In this document: positions 43,849 to 54,203 of the stretch, piece after piece
Position numbering within the stretch: the stretch's first letter is position 1
How the letters are laid out: each line of letters starts with the position of its first letter
NCBI GenBank assembly: GCA_032433765.1
Contig: JAVIAB010000092.1
Coordinates: 36,383,316-36,447,315, forward strand
Origin: Megaustenia siamemsis
Taxonomy: Eukaryota; Mollusca; Gastropoda; Stylommatophora; Ariophantidae
Reading direction: 5' to 3'
Length of the DNA stretch: 64,000 nt
Notes under the pieces: generated by a model
What the model was told of the DNA's origin: nothing
Database searches by the model: none
What the model saw: the letters and a program-made list of their open reading frames with translations, nothing else
Program-made: the position numbers and the translations under genes

Positions 43849-46098
43849 TCAGACGGTGCTCAGAGTGAGCCGACTGTGGTGATCAGAGGAGCATGATATT
43901 AGGCCAGTTACCAAGACATCAGTCTTACCTCGATGGCCCCTCGAGTTAAAGTGGGCTGCTACAGGAGTGTCCGCTTCTTGGGTGATGTCATTCAAGTGTT
44001 CACGGCACCTATCGCCGATTCTGCGACCAGACTGACCGATGTAGGTCAACTTGCATCGCTTACAGATGATGGCATAAATGATGTTCCGCGATGTGCAAGT
44101 GAATCCCTCTCTGATCTCGAAAGGACCATTAGGGAAGAGGACAGTGTCGGTCTGGAGAACGTGGTCACAAGTTTTACATACTCTCCGGTTGCAGCGGATA
44201 GTGCCTCGATGGCTGAAGTGGTCAGCAGGAAGACGGCCCCTGACAAGAAAGTCTCGGAGGTTCCGGTCACGTCTAAAGGCCACTAGTGGTGGGTCAGGGA
44301 AGAGCAGACGAGTAGTAGGGTCAGATCGAAGAATAGGGAGGTAGCGGTGGATGGTCCTAATAGCGGCGTAGTGGTGAGGGTGATGGGTGAGAGCGAGCAC
44401 TACTCTATCAGAGGGGGGATGAGTAGAGGGGGTAAGAGCAGACTGACGTGAAGTGTGGAGAACTCGACGCAGGGCAGGGAGGAGAGCTGATTCAGGATAG
44501 AGACGTCGGCGGAAGAAATCAAGCATAAGGTGGGCATTGTGAAGGAAATCTTCGTCGTCTTGGCAAAGGCGACGAAGTCTGAGAAGCTGGGAATAGGGAA
44601 GAGAGTTCTTGCAGGATGTAGGATGAGAGGAGTCGTAGCGGAGGAAACTATGGGAGTCAGTGGCCTTGTAGAAGACCGAGGTGAGAAGATGAGAGGTGCC
44701 CAAGGAGACTAGGATGTCCAGGAAAGATACGGAGGAGGTGGAGATGTGGAAGGTGATGTGGATAGAGGGGTGGAAATGTCCGACATATTCGATGAAACGG
44801 GAGATCTCATCTTCTGGAAGGTCAGACAGACCAATGCAGTCATCAATGTACCTACGATACATGAGGGGAAGAGGGCCCTGGTAGGTATGGATGATTTGGT
44901 GCTCAAGGTAACCCATGAAGAGACAAGCATAGCTAGGGCCCATTTTAGTGCCCATCGCCACACCGCTGATCTGGGTGAAGAAATTGCCATTGAACTCGAA
45001 AGAGTTGAGGTTCAAGACTAATTCTGCTAGACGGAGGAGGACGCCAGTGGCGATGGAGGGTTGGATCCTACGGTCCAGGAAAAACTGAAGAGCTTGAAGG
45101 CCGTCGGAGTGGGGAATAGAAGTATACAGGGAGCAGACATCCATAACGAAGAGGCGGTAGTGACGATCAGGAAGGAGGGTGATAGAGGAAAAGATGTTAA
45201 GGGCGTCGTTAGTGTCTTTGACATACGAAGGGAGGCCCATAACTATGGGTTGAAAGACACTGTCGAGGAAGTCAGAAATGAGAACAGTAGGACATGAGAT
45301 GGAAGAGACAATAGGACGTCCAGGAGAGTCAGGTTTATGTATTTTAGGCAGCATATAGAAAGAGGGTCTGCCCAAGCAGTGGTCAGGAAGGATCATGCGG
45401 GAGGAGCTAGAGGGAAGTAATCCATCCTGAATGAAACGGAGGATCGTACGACGCACCACGGCGTTATTAGAGACAGTAGTGTCGTCGGGGGTGGGGAGGT
45501 AGAAAGTCGAGTCGGATAATTGTTTATCCCCTTCCCGGATATAAAGGTCTTTCCTCCATACCACCACAGAGCCGCCCTTGTCAGCCGGCTTGATGACAAT
45601 ATCATCACGTCGGCGAAGATCCTGGAGGGCTTGGTACTCTTCACTACTAAGATTAGAGCGTCGAAGTCTATGGGGACGAAGTGCCTTAATATCCCGGTAG
45701 GTACTGTTAATGAACTGGTCCAAAGCCTGTGATTCGCCCGAGCGGGGAGTCCAGTCAGATTTACGGGAGGAAAAGCGGGCAAATTCGTCTGTAGGAGGAG
45801 GTTGAGAGGAAGAGTTCGGATGATTAAAGTAATAGAGTTTGAGTCGTAGTCGTCTGTGATACTCCTGAATGTCCCGTAAGAGAGAGAATGAGTCACTCAA
45901 AGGGCGAAGGGGGACAAACTTAAGACCCTTGCTGAGAAGAGAGCGCTCATGGTCGGAAAGGGGCAAATCAGGGGGAATACAAGTGACAAGGGAGCTAGAG
46001 TCAGAGGCATTGGGGAGAGGAGGAGGTGAGGGAGGAGGAGGAGGAGGACGGAGGTTCAAGAGTTTACGTTTGTGCTGAGAGGATAAAAAGTCATACAC
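43849..46098 (-). CDS. PLE polyprotein: reverse transcriptase plus GIY-YIG endonuclease
   Basis: 749 codons. RT: DDIVIKPADKGGSVVVW (~165-181), LPKIHKP (250-256), RPIVSS (261-266), motif A VMDVCSLYTSIP with Asp 320, motif B SGVAMGTKMGPSYA (378-391), motif C RRYIDD (415-420) with both Asp, and SVSFLDILVSL (456-466). Endonuclease: Cys 636, 641 and 644 form a CX4CX2C finger; IIYAIICKRCKLTYIG (673-688) is GIY-YIG with a CxxC insert; Arg 692 and 697 and AAHFN (714-718) follow. It would reverse-transcribe element RNA primed at a nick in chromatin. True N-terminal residues continue in another frame upstream (46580-46056), and a missing C near 43859 truncates the C-terminus relative to the second copy. 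Confidence 0.95.
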   Translation of the reverse strand: MYDFLSSQHKRKLLNLRPPPPPPSPPPLPNASDSSSLVTCIPPDLPLSDHERSLLSKGLKFVPLRPLSDSFSLLRDIQEYHRRLRLKLYYFNHPNSSSQPPPTDEFARFSSRKSDWTPRSGESQALDQFINSTYRDIKALRPHRLRRSNLSSEEYQALQDLRRRDDIVIKPADKGGSVVVWRKDLYIREGDKQLSDSTFYLPTPDDTTVSNNAVVRRTILRFIQDGLLPSSSSRMILPDHCLGRPSFYMLPKIHKPDSPGRPIVSSISCPTVLISDFLDSVFQPIVMGLPSYVKDTNDALNIFSSITLLPDRHYRLFVMDVCSLYTSIPHSDGLQALQFFLDRRIQPSIATGVLLRLAELVLNLNSFEFNGNFFTQISGVAMGTKMGPSYACLFMGYLEHQIIHTYQGPLPLMYRRYIDDCIGLSDLPEDEISRFIEYVGHFHPSIHITFHISTSSVSFLDILVSLGTSHLLTSVFYKATDSHSFLRYDSSHPTSCKNSLPYSQLLRLRRLCQDDEDFLHNAHLMLDFFRRRLYPESALLPALRRVLHTSRQSALTPSTHPPSDRVVLALTHHPHHYAAIRTIHRYLPILRSDPTTRLLFPDPPLVAFRRDRNLRDFLVRGRLPADHFSHRGTIRCNRRVCKTCDHVLQTDTVLFPNGPFEIREGFTCTSRNIIYAIICKRCKLTYIGQSGRRIGDRCREHLNDITQEADTPVAAHFNSRGHRGKTDVLVTGLISCSSDHHSRLTLSTV

Positions 46099-46099
46099 A

Positions 46100-46580
46100 G
46101 ATCGGTTGTGGTGGTGGATGGTATGGCGGATGAAGCGAAGAGTCCCAGGAAAGTTAGAGGTGAGTAGATGGAGTTGGGATAGGAGGTGTTGTAGGCGGTG
46201 TTGAGGTGGGATATAAGACGAGAGTGGCTAGAAGCGACAAGACGAACACGTTTCAGGCCATGCTGGAGTTCAAGGTTCTGCAGTTGGCGGCGAAGATAGT
46301 TAGAGAGGTAGGGTTGACCGACTTGAGGTGAGAAGTGAGATCGGAACCCACACGGGAGAAATTTACGATGGAGGCAGTTGTTCAAGAAATTCAGGTGACA
46401 GGTAAATCTAGTTTTCTTGAAAGTAGTGAAGGCAAAGTCCTTAGAGATGTTAGAGAGTTCGGGGGGTAGAGTGGAGAAGGAGGCGATGATGGAGTGACGG
46501 ATAGAATGAGATAGATGTTTGAGGGAGGGCATAGTGAGGAGATGAGAGAAGATCGAGAAGAGAAATGAGAGATAAACCAA
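46100..46580 (-). pseudogene. PLE N-terminal segment in a shifted frame
   Basis: This frame includes FKKTRFTCHLNFLNNC and LHRKFLPCGFRSHF (around residues 53-82), matching the N-terminal block of PLE proteins, then RRQLQNLELQHGLKRVRLVA and SSHSRLISHLN. Between about 46110 and 46220 the family frame passes to the main one (HHHNRSVYDFLSSQHKRKLL is in the 43849-46098 frame), so one indel separates them. MVYLSF at 46580 is the first Met; the true start is uncertain. Confidence 0.75.
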
Positions 46581-46699
46581 CTAGATGAAGATAGGTAGGA
46601 TACGTGAAGGTATAGAGAAGCCAATAATAGAAAGAGGGAAGGTAGTGAATAGAAAGTATGAGGAGCAAAGTGCAAGAGGGGAGGGTAAGGAAGCACCCA

Positions 46700-46868
46700 G
46701 AAGTGAAGGCGAGGAGAGACTGACGAGAGATAGAATAGGTAGGTGAAAGAACGGAGTGGAAATGGTTCTAACTAAAGTACACAGAAATGAAGGCGAGGAG
46801 AGACTGACGAGAGATAGAATAGGTAGGTGAAAGAACGGAGTGGAAATGGTTCTAACTAAAGTACACAG
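46700..46868. repeat. 84-bp tandem duplication upstream of PLE frame
   Basis: GAAGGCGAGGAGAGACTGAC begins at 46705 and again at 46789. The two ~84-base copies run to ...CTAAAGTACACAGA and differ by only a base or two. They lie in the putative 5' untranslated or promoter region of the PLE. Confidence 0.93.
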
Positions 46869-47032
46869 AGATGAATGACGTTAAACAAACATAAAGTAGC
46901 AGCGATATCAATTGAGTAGGGAACAGGCAAATAATTGCAATGCTGCGGTAAAGCTGGTAGCAAGGAGCCAATGGTGGGGTGTGCTAAACACTCCAAGGTA
47001 TGGTGACAGCTTTACAAATAAAGAACACAACA

Positions 47033-47073
47033 CAATACTGACGTTTCGGCCTGTGGCCTTCTTCAGAATACAG
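47033..47073 (-). ncRNA. Hammerhead-like ribozyme motif, upstream copy
   Basis: Identical in sequence to the motif at 42496-42536 and in the same sense orientation. Cleavage at the two sites would release one unit-length (~4.54 kb) RNA from a transcript of the tandem. Confidence 0.7.
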
Positions 47074-48325
47074 GGACAACGACAACAAGCGGTGAAGCAC
47101 AATTACTACATGTTAGATGATAAAGTGGAGGGCGAGGAAAGTAGGATGCAAAATAAGAAAAGAGAGAAATGAATTTTACATGATGAGAGGTATGATGGGC
47201 GTCAAAATATATAAAATAGAAAAAGAGAGAGAAAAATGTATAATAAATTGTACTTAGCTGAGCTCAGAGCAGGGAGCAGGAAAACTGTAATCCGTGCTGA
47301 AACCAGTCGGAATGACTAAATGACTAAAAGCGCAGAGAACGTGTATAGAAAGCAACACGTGACAAAGACAGGTCAGTAAAGAGGGCAAAAAGGATCAAAT
47401 ATCGGGAAAACCAAAAAGGGGGGGGGAAAGGGGGCATAGACGAGGATACTCCTGGGACACAACAAGCAATACATATAAATCACTCAACAATGGAAGTGAG
47501 AGATCACGCGAGAGGTTAAGAGAAAGAAATAGAATGACACGACAAAGTAGTAAACTAGGCAGTGGGTGAGAGAGATGGACTCTACAGAATGGATGGCCTC
47601 GAACTGAACGAGTTGAGAGGTAGGTCAACGAAAGGAAGGATTGGATACTGGAGGAAGAGATACGGTGAGGAAGAATAATAAAGCCGGTATAATGAGAAGG
47701 GCGATAGAGGGGTGGTCCGGAGGAAGTTAGTCTATCGGGAGGTAGGGAAGTATTGGAGGAGGAGGTATGGAGAGGAGGGATAAGAAGCAGGTATGTGAAA
47801 ACTGGATAGGGGGAGAGGCGGTAGGTCAGAAGTGAATGGAAAAAGAGAAAGTCTGGAAGAAGTGGAGCAATAGGGGATGGTGTGCAAGAGGTATGAACCA
47901 TAGGAGGTAAAGAAGTAGGGAAATGATAGAACAAAGGGGGGAATGAAAGTGGGCATCAGGATAAGGGGGATACTGGAATAGTAGGTATAGATGAGTAGTG
48001 ACTACAAGTTAATAGAGAGGAGAGGGGTGAGCTAGGAGTAGATCAGCAGAGGGGTGGTAGGAAGGACGAGGGACAATAGAGGTGGGCAGAGAGATCGTAC
48101 GTACAGTCCAGGTGGAGGGTGATATAGTGATAAAGAGGTAAAGGACATGAAGATAGTCAGAAGAGAAAAAGGTGTAGGGAGAGGGGGGGTTTAGGAGGAA
48201 GAAGGCAAGATGGGGGTTACTCAAAGAGGATATGAAAAGCAGGGATGGACGAGTAGAGGACCCAAGAAGAGAAATAGGAAGAGAGGTCCATAGGTGGGAG
48301 GGTGGAGTCGGAGGCCGGAGGGTCC

Positions 48326-48583
48326 TCAGAGGGACAGGGATACATTGATGCCACGAGGGGTGAGGCAGCCCCAACGAGCGATCAGACGGTGCTCCAGAGT
48401 GAGCCGACTGTGGTGATCAGAGGAGCATGATATTAGGCCAGTTACCAAGACATCAGTCTTACCTCGATGGCCCCTCGAGTTAAAGTGGGCTGCTACAGGA
48501 GTGTCCGCTTCTTGGGTGATGTCATTCAAGTGTTCACGGCACCTATCGCCGATTCTGCGACCAGACTGACCGATGTAGGTCAA
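48326..48583 (-). pseudogene. PLE GIY-YIG endonuclease C-terminus, truncated copy
   Basis: The frame reads YIGQSGRRIGDRCREHLNDI and on through TPVAAHFNSRGHRGKTD to HSRLTLEHRLIARWGC and NVSLSL. It has no RT and cannot act alone. It is useful as the reference showing that the full unit has lost one C in the codons following SRLTL. Confidence 0.88.
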
Positions 48584-48657
48584 CTTGCATCGCTTACAGA
48601 TGATGGCATAAATGATGTTCCGCGATGTGCAAGTGAATCCCTCTCTGATCTCGAAAG

Positions 48658-49069
48658 CCGAACTTTCCCTCTATAATGATATTCATGTATTATTATTCGT
48701 CTCCTCCCGTTATTGATCCTTTCAGAGAAAGTAAACAATAAATGACGTGGAAGATAACTAGAGAATAGTCTCAGCGCTTCACTGCGGTAACTACATTATT
48801 TAAAACCATGTTAACTCTCATAAACTTTCTTCTGATTCCAATAGAAAATGTGCATGTACCACAACTATACCTCGTTAACATTATGTAATGAATGAAAGGT
48901 TAAAGAAGCAGCATGACCAGCATCACATTCATATTTAAGTTTCCCTTAAAGTAATACCTCACTTGCTGCATAAATAAGTTTAAAAAAGAAATGTATAAAC
49001 GTCTATTATGTAAAATAAAATACAATTGTAATAATTATGGATATATACTTTTTATTATAAACACTTTTT
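48658..49069. other. No gene; right flank of PLE
   Basis: AT-rich, no homology within the window. Confidence 0.55.
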
Positions 49070-49378
49070 TGCGTTCGCCAGCTTTCACCTCTGGGATAGT
49101 CCATAATGACTAGTAACTGAATTGTTTGGGTTAATCCATGTTTTATTGTCAGCCGTGTGCGCAGCGGTCCCTCGTCGCACAGGCAGCTAACTCCGACATC
49201 GGAGATACTCATTTTTTCCGTCGATGAGTAAATGACGTTTCAAGCCGTGCCTTGCTGCTGAGACCAGGGGTGGTTGCCGCAGAGAGAAATTACAAATATA
49301 AATCGCAACTGGTGCAACCGGGTTTGAACTCACGACCTCTCTGTATCGAGACCGGTGTCTTGCTTCGAGACCAACTAG
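49070..49378 (-). mobile_element. SINE-2, copy 1
   Basis: It matches 62531-62850 along its whole length. On the minus strand it begins TTGGTCTCGAAGCAAGACAC (weak box A) then GTGAGTTCAAACCCGG (box B-like), GGTTGCACCAGTTGCG, the shared CCACCCCTGGTCTCAGCAGC body, and an end near CCAGAGGTGAAAGCTGGCG. A tRNA-derived head is likely. No TSD found. Confidence 0.75.
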
Positions 49379-49555
49379 TTCCCCATAAACTAATTTGGTT
49401 TCTTTGAACGTGCAATGGGATGTTAAAGCATAGTACTTAACGGCATGGGAAACCTTTATATGCCTGAGTTAAGTCAATATCTCAATCCGGCTAGGGAACT
49501 TTACGGAATTTGGGAAAACATTCTACCCATTAATATCCATTTTCATCACTCTAAG

Positions 49556-49813
49556 AGGAGCCGCGATAGCTCAGTGGTTAGTGAACTGGACTACAAAGGA
49601 CAAGAGATAGCTTTCGATCCCAACCGACGCTTCCGGGTTCACCCAGCCTTAAATGGGTACCGGATTTTTTCTGGCAAAGTAAAGCAGCACGGGCGTAATA
49701 CTGACCACAATACCCCAAAAATCATGAACCGAAGGTCTGTAAAATTTATGGTCACTAACACCATATTCCCTATACGCCTCTTGGCGTGACGGGGTTTTTT
49801 TTTTTTTAACTTA
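49556..49813 (+). mobile_element. SINE-1, full-length copy with 12-bp TSD
   Basis: GGAGCCGCGATAGCTCAGTG head, box B TTCGATCCC, the shared body and the CGCCTCTTGGCG hairpin with a poly-T/AACTTA tail. CATCACTCTAAG at 49544-49555 and 49814-49825 is an exact TSD. A GGG is missing before box B relative to others. Confidence 0.95.
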
Positions 49814-49825
49814 CATCACTCTAAG

Positions 49826-50481
49826 TGCCGATTTTCTAAACAACTCTGATTTGTGAGTTCTTAAATCATGATAGGAATATACCCCTCGAATCTCATGTTT
49901 TTGGTGCAGGTTTTACGGGCTGAGCGTTGATGAGTACACATGCCAAGAAATGTGTTTGTATGCTGTAATAGATAAATGTCGCCAGTTGAATGTACAGTGT
50001 AAACATCACACTGGTAACATGGAACTGGCAGACTCCTTATCTTAGAAGAATTATAACAAAAATGTAAGTGACGAAAACACATTTTCGTGCATACATTAAT
50101 CAAGAAATAACAACGCATGATTCCTAAGATTTATGACGTCATAATTGACGTTTAAAAGAGAATTCAGACGATCAAACAAAAAGAGAAAAACAATCAATAA
50201 AAATATAAAATAAGTAAATAACATACAAGTTGCCGTTAATTGTGTTCCAAATGTAGAGCAACAGAAAGCAAACACATCTTTGGTGGCTAAAATTTGTGTA
50301 GCCCTTTGTCTGGAATTGTGATAAACAAGAATAAAGCAACATCACTAGAACGAAATAAAGAAATAATTCTAAAGTTGCCAGAAGCATATCCTGACAGATA
50401 CAAAATCCAATTATTACTCTTAGTCCCTATCAAAGTACTCATACGTATCATCATCATGTACATCAACATTCATCACAAATT
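49826..50481. other. No gene recognised
   Basis: AT-rich. Short frames without recognisable features. Confidence 0.6.
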
Positions 50482-50742
50482 AAATTCTCTCTCTCTCTCT
50501 CTCTCACATTCTCTCTCTGCGATCAAGACTCAATCAGAGTAGGATTTCAGACTCTCTCATGAAGTCAGCTGTCTGTTTAAGTGATTCGATTGTCCCATAT
50601 AGTTTCTCTTCCAGGGAGTTGGGTGTGGACCACATTGCTCTTCCCAGGTCTGTGTACTGGGGGCAATCCTGTAGAACATGTTTTGTTGTCATATTGTCCA
50701 GTGTACAGTGGCATAGGCTGGTTGTACCTATTTTGAATTAAG
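50482..50742 (-). pseudogene. RNase H-type LINE 3' end fragment with GA tail
   Basis: The minus strand encodes CTLDNMTTKHVLQDCPQYTD, LGRAMWSTPNSLEEKLYG, TIESLKQTADFMRESEILL and a stop, then a ~30-base 3' region ending in (GA)n (plus-strand CT at 50488-50518). KHVLQDC parallels EHILQDC of the fragment at 39500-39556, so this is the Cys/His C-terminus of that class. Confidence 0.8.
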
Positions 50743-51321
50743 AAATTTAATTAGGTTTTAGGAGATAGCAACTTTCAGTAGTGGACCATGTTCTATAGAA
50801 GATATCTTCAACCTCTGTAAAAAAAAGTGTTCGTACAATGATGAAATGGGCAGAGATTATGTTTACGTTTTTTATTTTTTAAATTACCTGATACATTACA
50901 GATAGCTTGTGAAAATTACTGGCACAGACATCATATTATTAACACATTAATTCTGTCGCTTATAAAATAATAACGTACAATCTGTACATATACAATAGCC
51001 TAGTTGGAGTGAACATAAACATCTAAGTGGTGTAAGTCATGTTGCTGAATTAGATACGACAATATTCAAACAGTGAAAACAGAAACGTGTCGACATTAAT
51101 TGGATATATCTACTAAACGACAAGCAAAGTTAAATAGTTTTAGCCATCTAAAACCGCAATTGTAGATTCCACCTACAATCTTGACAGCTAAGGTTCACCT
51201 AGTTTTGTTTGGATGTGGATGCTGAACAACGACAATAGAGAATATAGAAGACTGTTATTATTTCTTACAACATGCCTGAGTGATAAACCCAGTTGAGATC
51301 GAACATCATTCGCAAACAATA
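50743..51321. other. No gene recognised
   Basis: AT-rich, no homology in the window. Confidence 0.6.
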
Positions 51322-51584
51322 ACTATCTATTATATATTATATACATAGGACAGAACCACAATCTCAAAAACAGAAACCTTGCATGCCAAAATGACACATA
51401 TTGCAGAGATCACTGCTCTAAAACCTATGGCGCTGTTTCCATAACAATACTTTTTACAATGACAGCTTGTCAAGCCATCGATCAACCTCTTTAGTCGCCT
51501 CTTACGACACGCCTGGAAGGTCACAGTGTCACTATTCTTTACCTCCCTCATAATGAGGCCCCGGTAACACACAGGATCAAACAA
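51322..51584 (-). mobile_element. Repeat R, copy 1 (short interspersed repeat)
   Basis: It shares ~230 bases with 56896-57122 (from CAGAACCACAATCTC to CCCCGGTAACACACAG). The tail ACTATCTATT...ACATAG appears to be the same as in copy 2 with an internal deletion. It contains GTCGCCTCTTACGAC, a small palindrome. An 89-codon minus-strand frame (MREVKNSDTVTFQACRKRR...) is open in both copies. The class is unknown: SINE or other non-autonomous element. Confidence 0.75.
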
Positions 51585-51796
51585 TAACTGCTCAATCATT
51601 AAAACCTAGGGGATACACGACACGATTAGAGGGAGACACTGAAGTTGGATAAACCTTGTATTCAGGAGACCCAGCAGGATGTATCATTTCATAAAGACAT
51701 CAAAATATATGGGCTCTCGAGCAACTAATTAATTAGCAACTAAATAAATAAAAAGGAAGAAAACAAAAACAGAAATGAAAACGACCTAGAGATATA

Positions 51797-52483
<687 letters not shown>

Positions 52484-53130
52484 TTTTCTTACCTTCTTTC
52501 TAAATTTCTCCTTCCCTTTTCCTCTTCTTCTCTTTCGCCTTTAAGAGTGCTCAAATATTACTCTTTTCAAATATTTATTTCTACTAATTTCGTTTCTGCT
52601 CCACAATAAATAATACTTTAGGCTTGTCCAGAGTGCTATGACGTCAACATTAACAAACAATGGACAATATAGAATCACATATAACTTAGTACTCATGTTT
52701 GTAGTTAGATTTACTGCAATATACCCAGTAGCTTTGGAAATATTGGTTTTATATAGAGTCAATCCTGACAGAAAGATAATAATAGAAATATAAATACGTA
52801 AATAATAGAATATAATCTAAGCGATCATATGTATTGCCGGTGTGTTTGTGACAAATAATGTTCTTATACCACAAACAATTAACCAAGAAATCAATTATTC
52901 GTGTCAATTTTTCTTCATTGTGTCAGTTTTATGTAGATTTTTTTCTCTTTTTATATTCCTTATTCTCATCTTTCTTCTCTTCCATTTTCTTTTTCTCTTT
53001 ATAACCTGGAAAATGTGTTGATTGCGTATTCCACGAAAATTACGTTGAAAAAAAAACAAACAAACAGAAGAAATAGCTTTGGTCATAAACTTAGGAAGGA
53101 GGACAGTGAAAGGATGTACAGATAATAGAA
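52484..53130. other. No gene recognised
   Basis: AT-rich. No shared repeats. Confidence 0.6.
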
Positions 53131-53325
53131 ATGATCGACAGTAGTAAAAGTCTTGAAAAGTAAACTTTTAACATATGAAAGCGAGTGACACAATTGTTAT
53201 GTAGAGTAATGATGGCTACGAGAGGAAATGATCGACAGTAGTAAAAGTCTTGAAAAGTAGACTTTTAACATATGAAAGCGAGTGACACAATTGTTATGTA
53301 GGGTAATGATGGCTACGAGAGGAAA
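53131..53325. repeat. 97-bp tandem duplication
   Basis: ATGATCGACAGTAGTAAAAG at 53131 recurs at 53228; the two ~97-base copies differ by about two bases (TAAACTTT/TAGACTTT, AGAGTAAT/AGGGTAAT). Confidence 0.95.
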
Positions 53326-53430
53326 TGATCATCAACCGTACATGGTAATTTACAAAGGTAACATAACAGGAAAATTGGACTTCATTGGACGCCGACATGC
53401 GAGTTTCTTGCATCTCATTAGTGCAATAAG

Positions 53431-54203
53431 ATCAAAATATATCATTCTACCATTAGCAAGAAAACTATCAAATATATCATTCTACCATTAGCAAGAAAAC
53501 TATCAAATATATCATTCTACCATTAGCAAGAAAACTATCAAATATATCATTCTACCATTAGCAAGAAAACTATCAAATATATCATTCTACCATTAGCAAG
53601 AAAACTATCAAATATATCATTCTACCATTAGCAAGAAAACTATCAAATATATCATTCTACCATTAGCAAGAAAACTATCAAATATATCATTCTACCATTA
53701 GCAAGAAAACTATCAAATATATCATTCTACCATTAGCAAGAAAACTATCAAATATATCATTCTACCATTAGCAAGAAAACTATCAAATATATCATTCTAC
53801 CATTAGCAAGAAAACTATCAAATATATCATTCTACCATTAGCAAGAAAACTATCAAATATATCATTCTACCATTAGCAAGAAAACTATCAAATATATCAT
53901 TCTACCATTAGCAAGAAAACTATCAAATATATCATTCTACCATTAGCAAGAAAACTATCAAATATATCATTCTACCATTAGCAAGAAAACTATCAAATAT
54001 ATCATTCTACCATTAGCAAGAAAACTATCAAATATATCATTCTACATTAGCAAGAAAACTATCAAATATATCATTCTACCATTAGCAAGAAAACTATCAA
54101 ATATATCATTCTACCATTAGCAAGAAAACTATCAAATATATCATTCTACCATTAGCAAGAAAACTATCAAATATATCATTCTACCATTAGCAAGAAAACT
54201 ATC
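53431..54203. repeat. 35-bp minisatellite, ~22 nearly identical copies
   Basis: AAGAAAACTATCAAATATAT plus CATTCTACCATTAGC repeats every 35 bases. The only internal differences noted are a one-base loss near 54043 and changes in the first and last copies. This homogeneity implies recent amplification or gene-conversion-like exchange. Confidence 0.98.

Larger units (their letters stand above)
42428..46964 (-). mobile_element. Penelope-like element, full unit
   Basis: One complete unit of ~4.54 kb: terminal region with ribozyme motif at the low-coordinate (3') end, a pyrimidine-rich 3' region on the sense strand, the RT/GIY-YIG frame, and an upstream N-terminal frame. The same sequence resumes at 46965, offset by about 4,535 bases, as a 5'-truncated second copy. 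Head-to-tail partial tandems with such pseudo-LTRs are typical of PLEs. Between copies I saw only four small indels and no substitutions in the stretches compared. Confidence 0.93.
46965..48657 (-). mobile_element. Upstream 5'-truncated PLE copy (pseudo-LTR)
   Basis: It repeats 42428-44123 and is cut off at CTCTCTGATCTCGAAAG (48657) in the middle of the Cys-finger/GIY-YIG region. It carries its own ribozyme motif (47033-47073), retains the C-terminal endonuclease codons, and is followed head-to-tail by the full unit. Here the C-terminus reads LEHRLIARWGCLTPRGINVS, probably the family's original end. Confidence 0.93.

Noticed and set aside
43933..46078. Plus-strand frames over the PLE
   Set aside because: They are antisense shadows of the RT/endonuclease coding sequence.
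53431..54203. CRISPR-like array
   Set aside because: Contiguous identical 35-bp units without unique spacers, in a eukaryotic context and with no cas genes.
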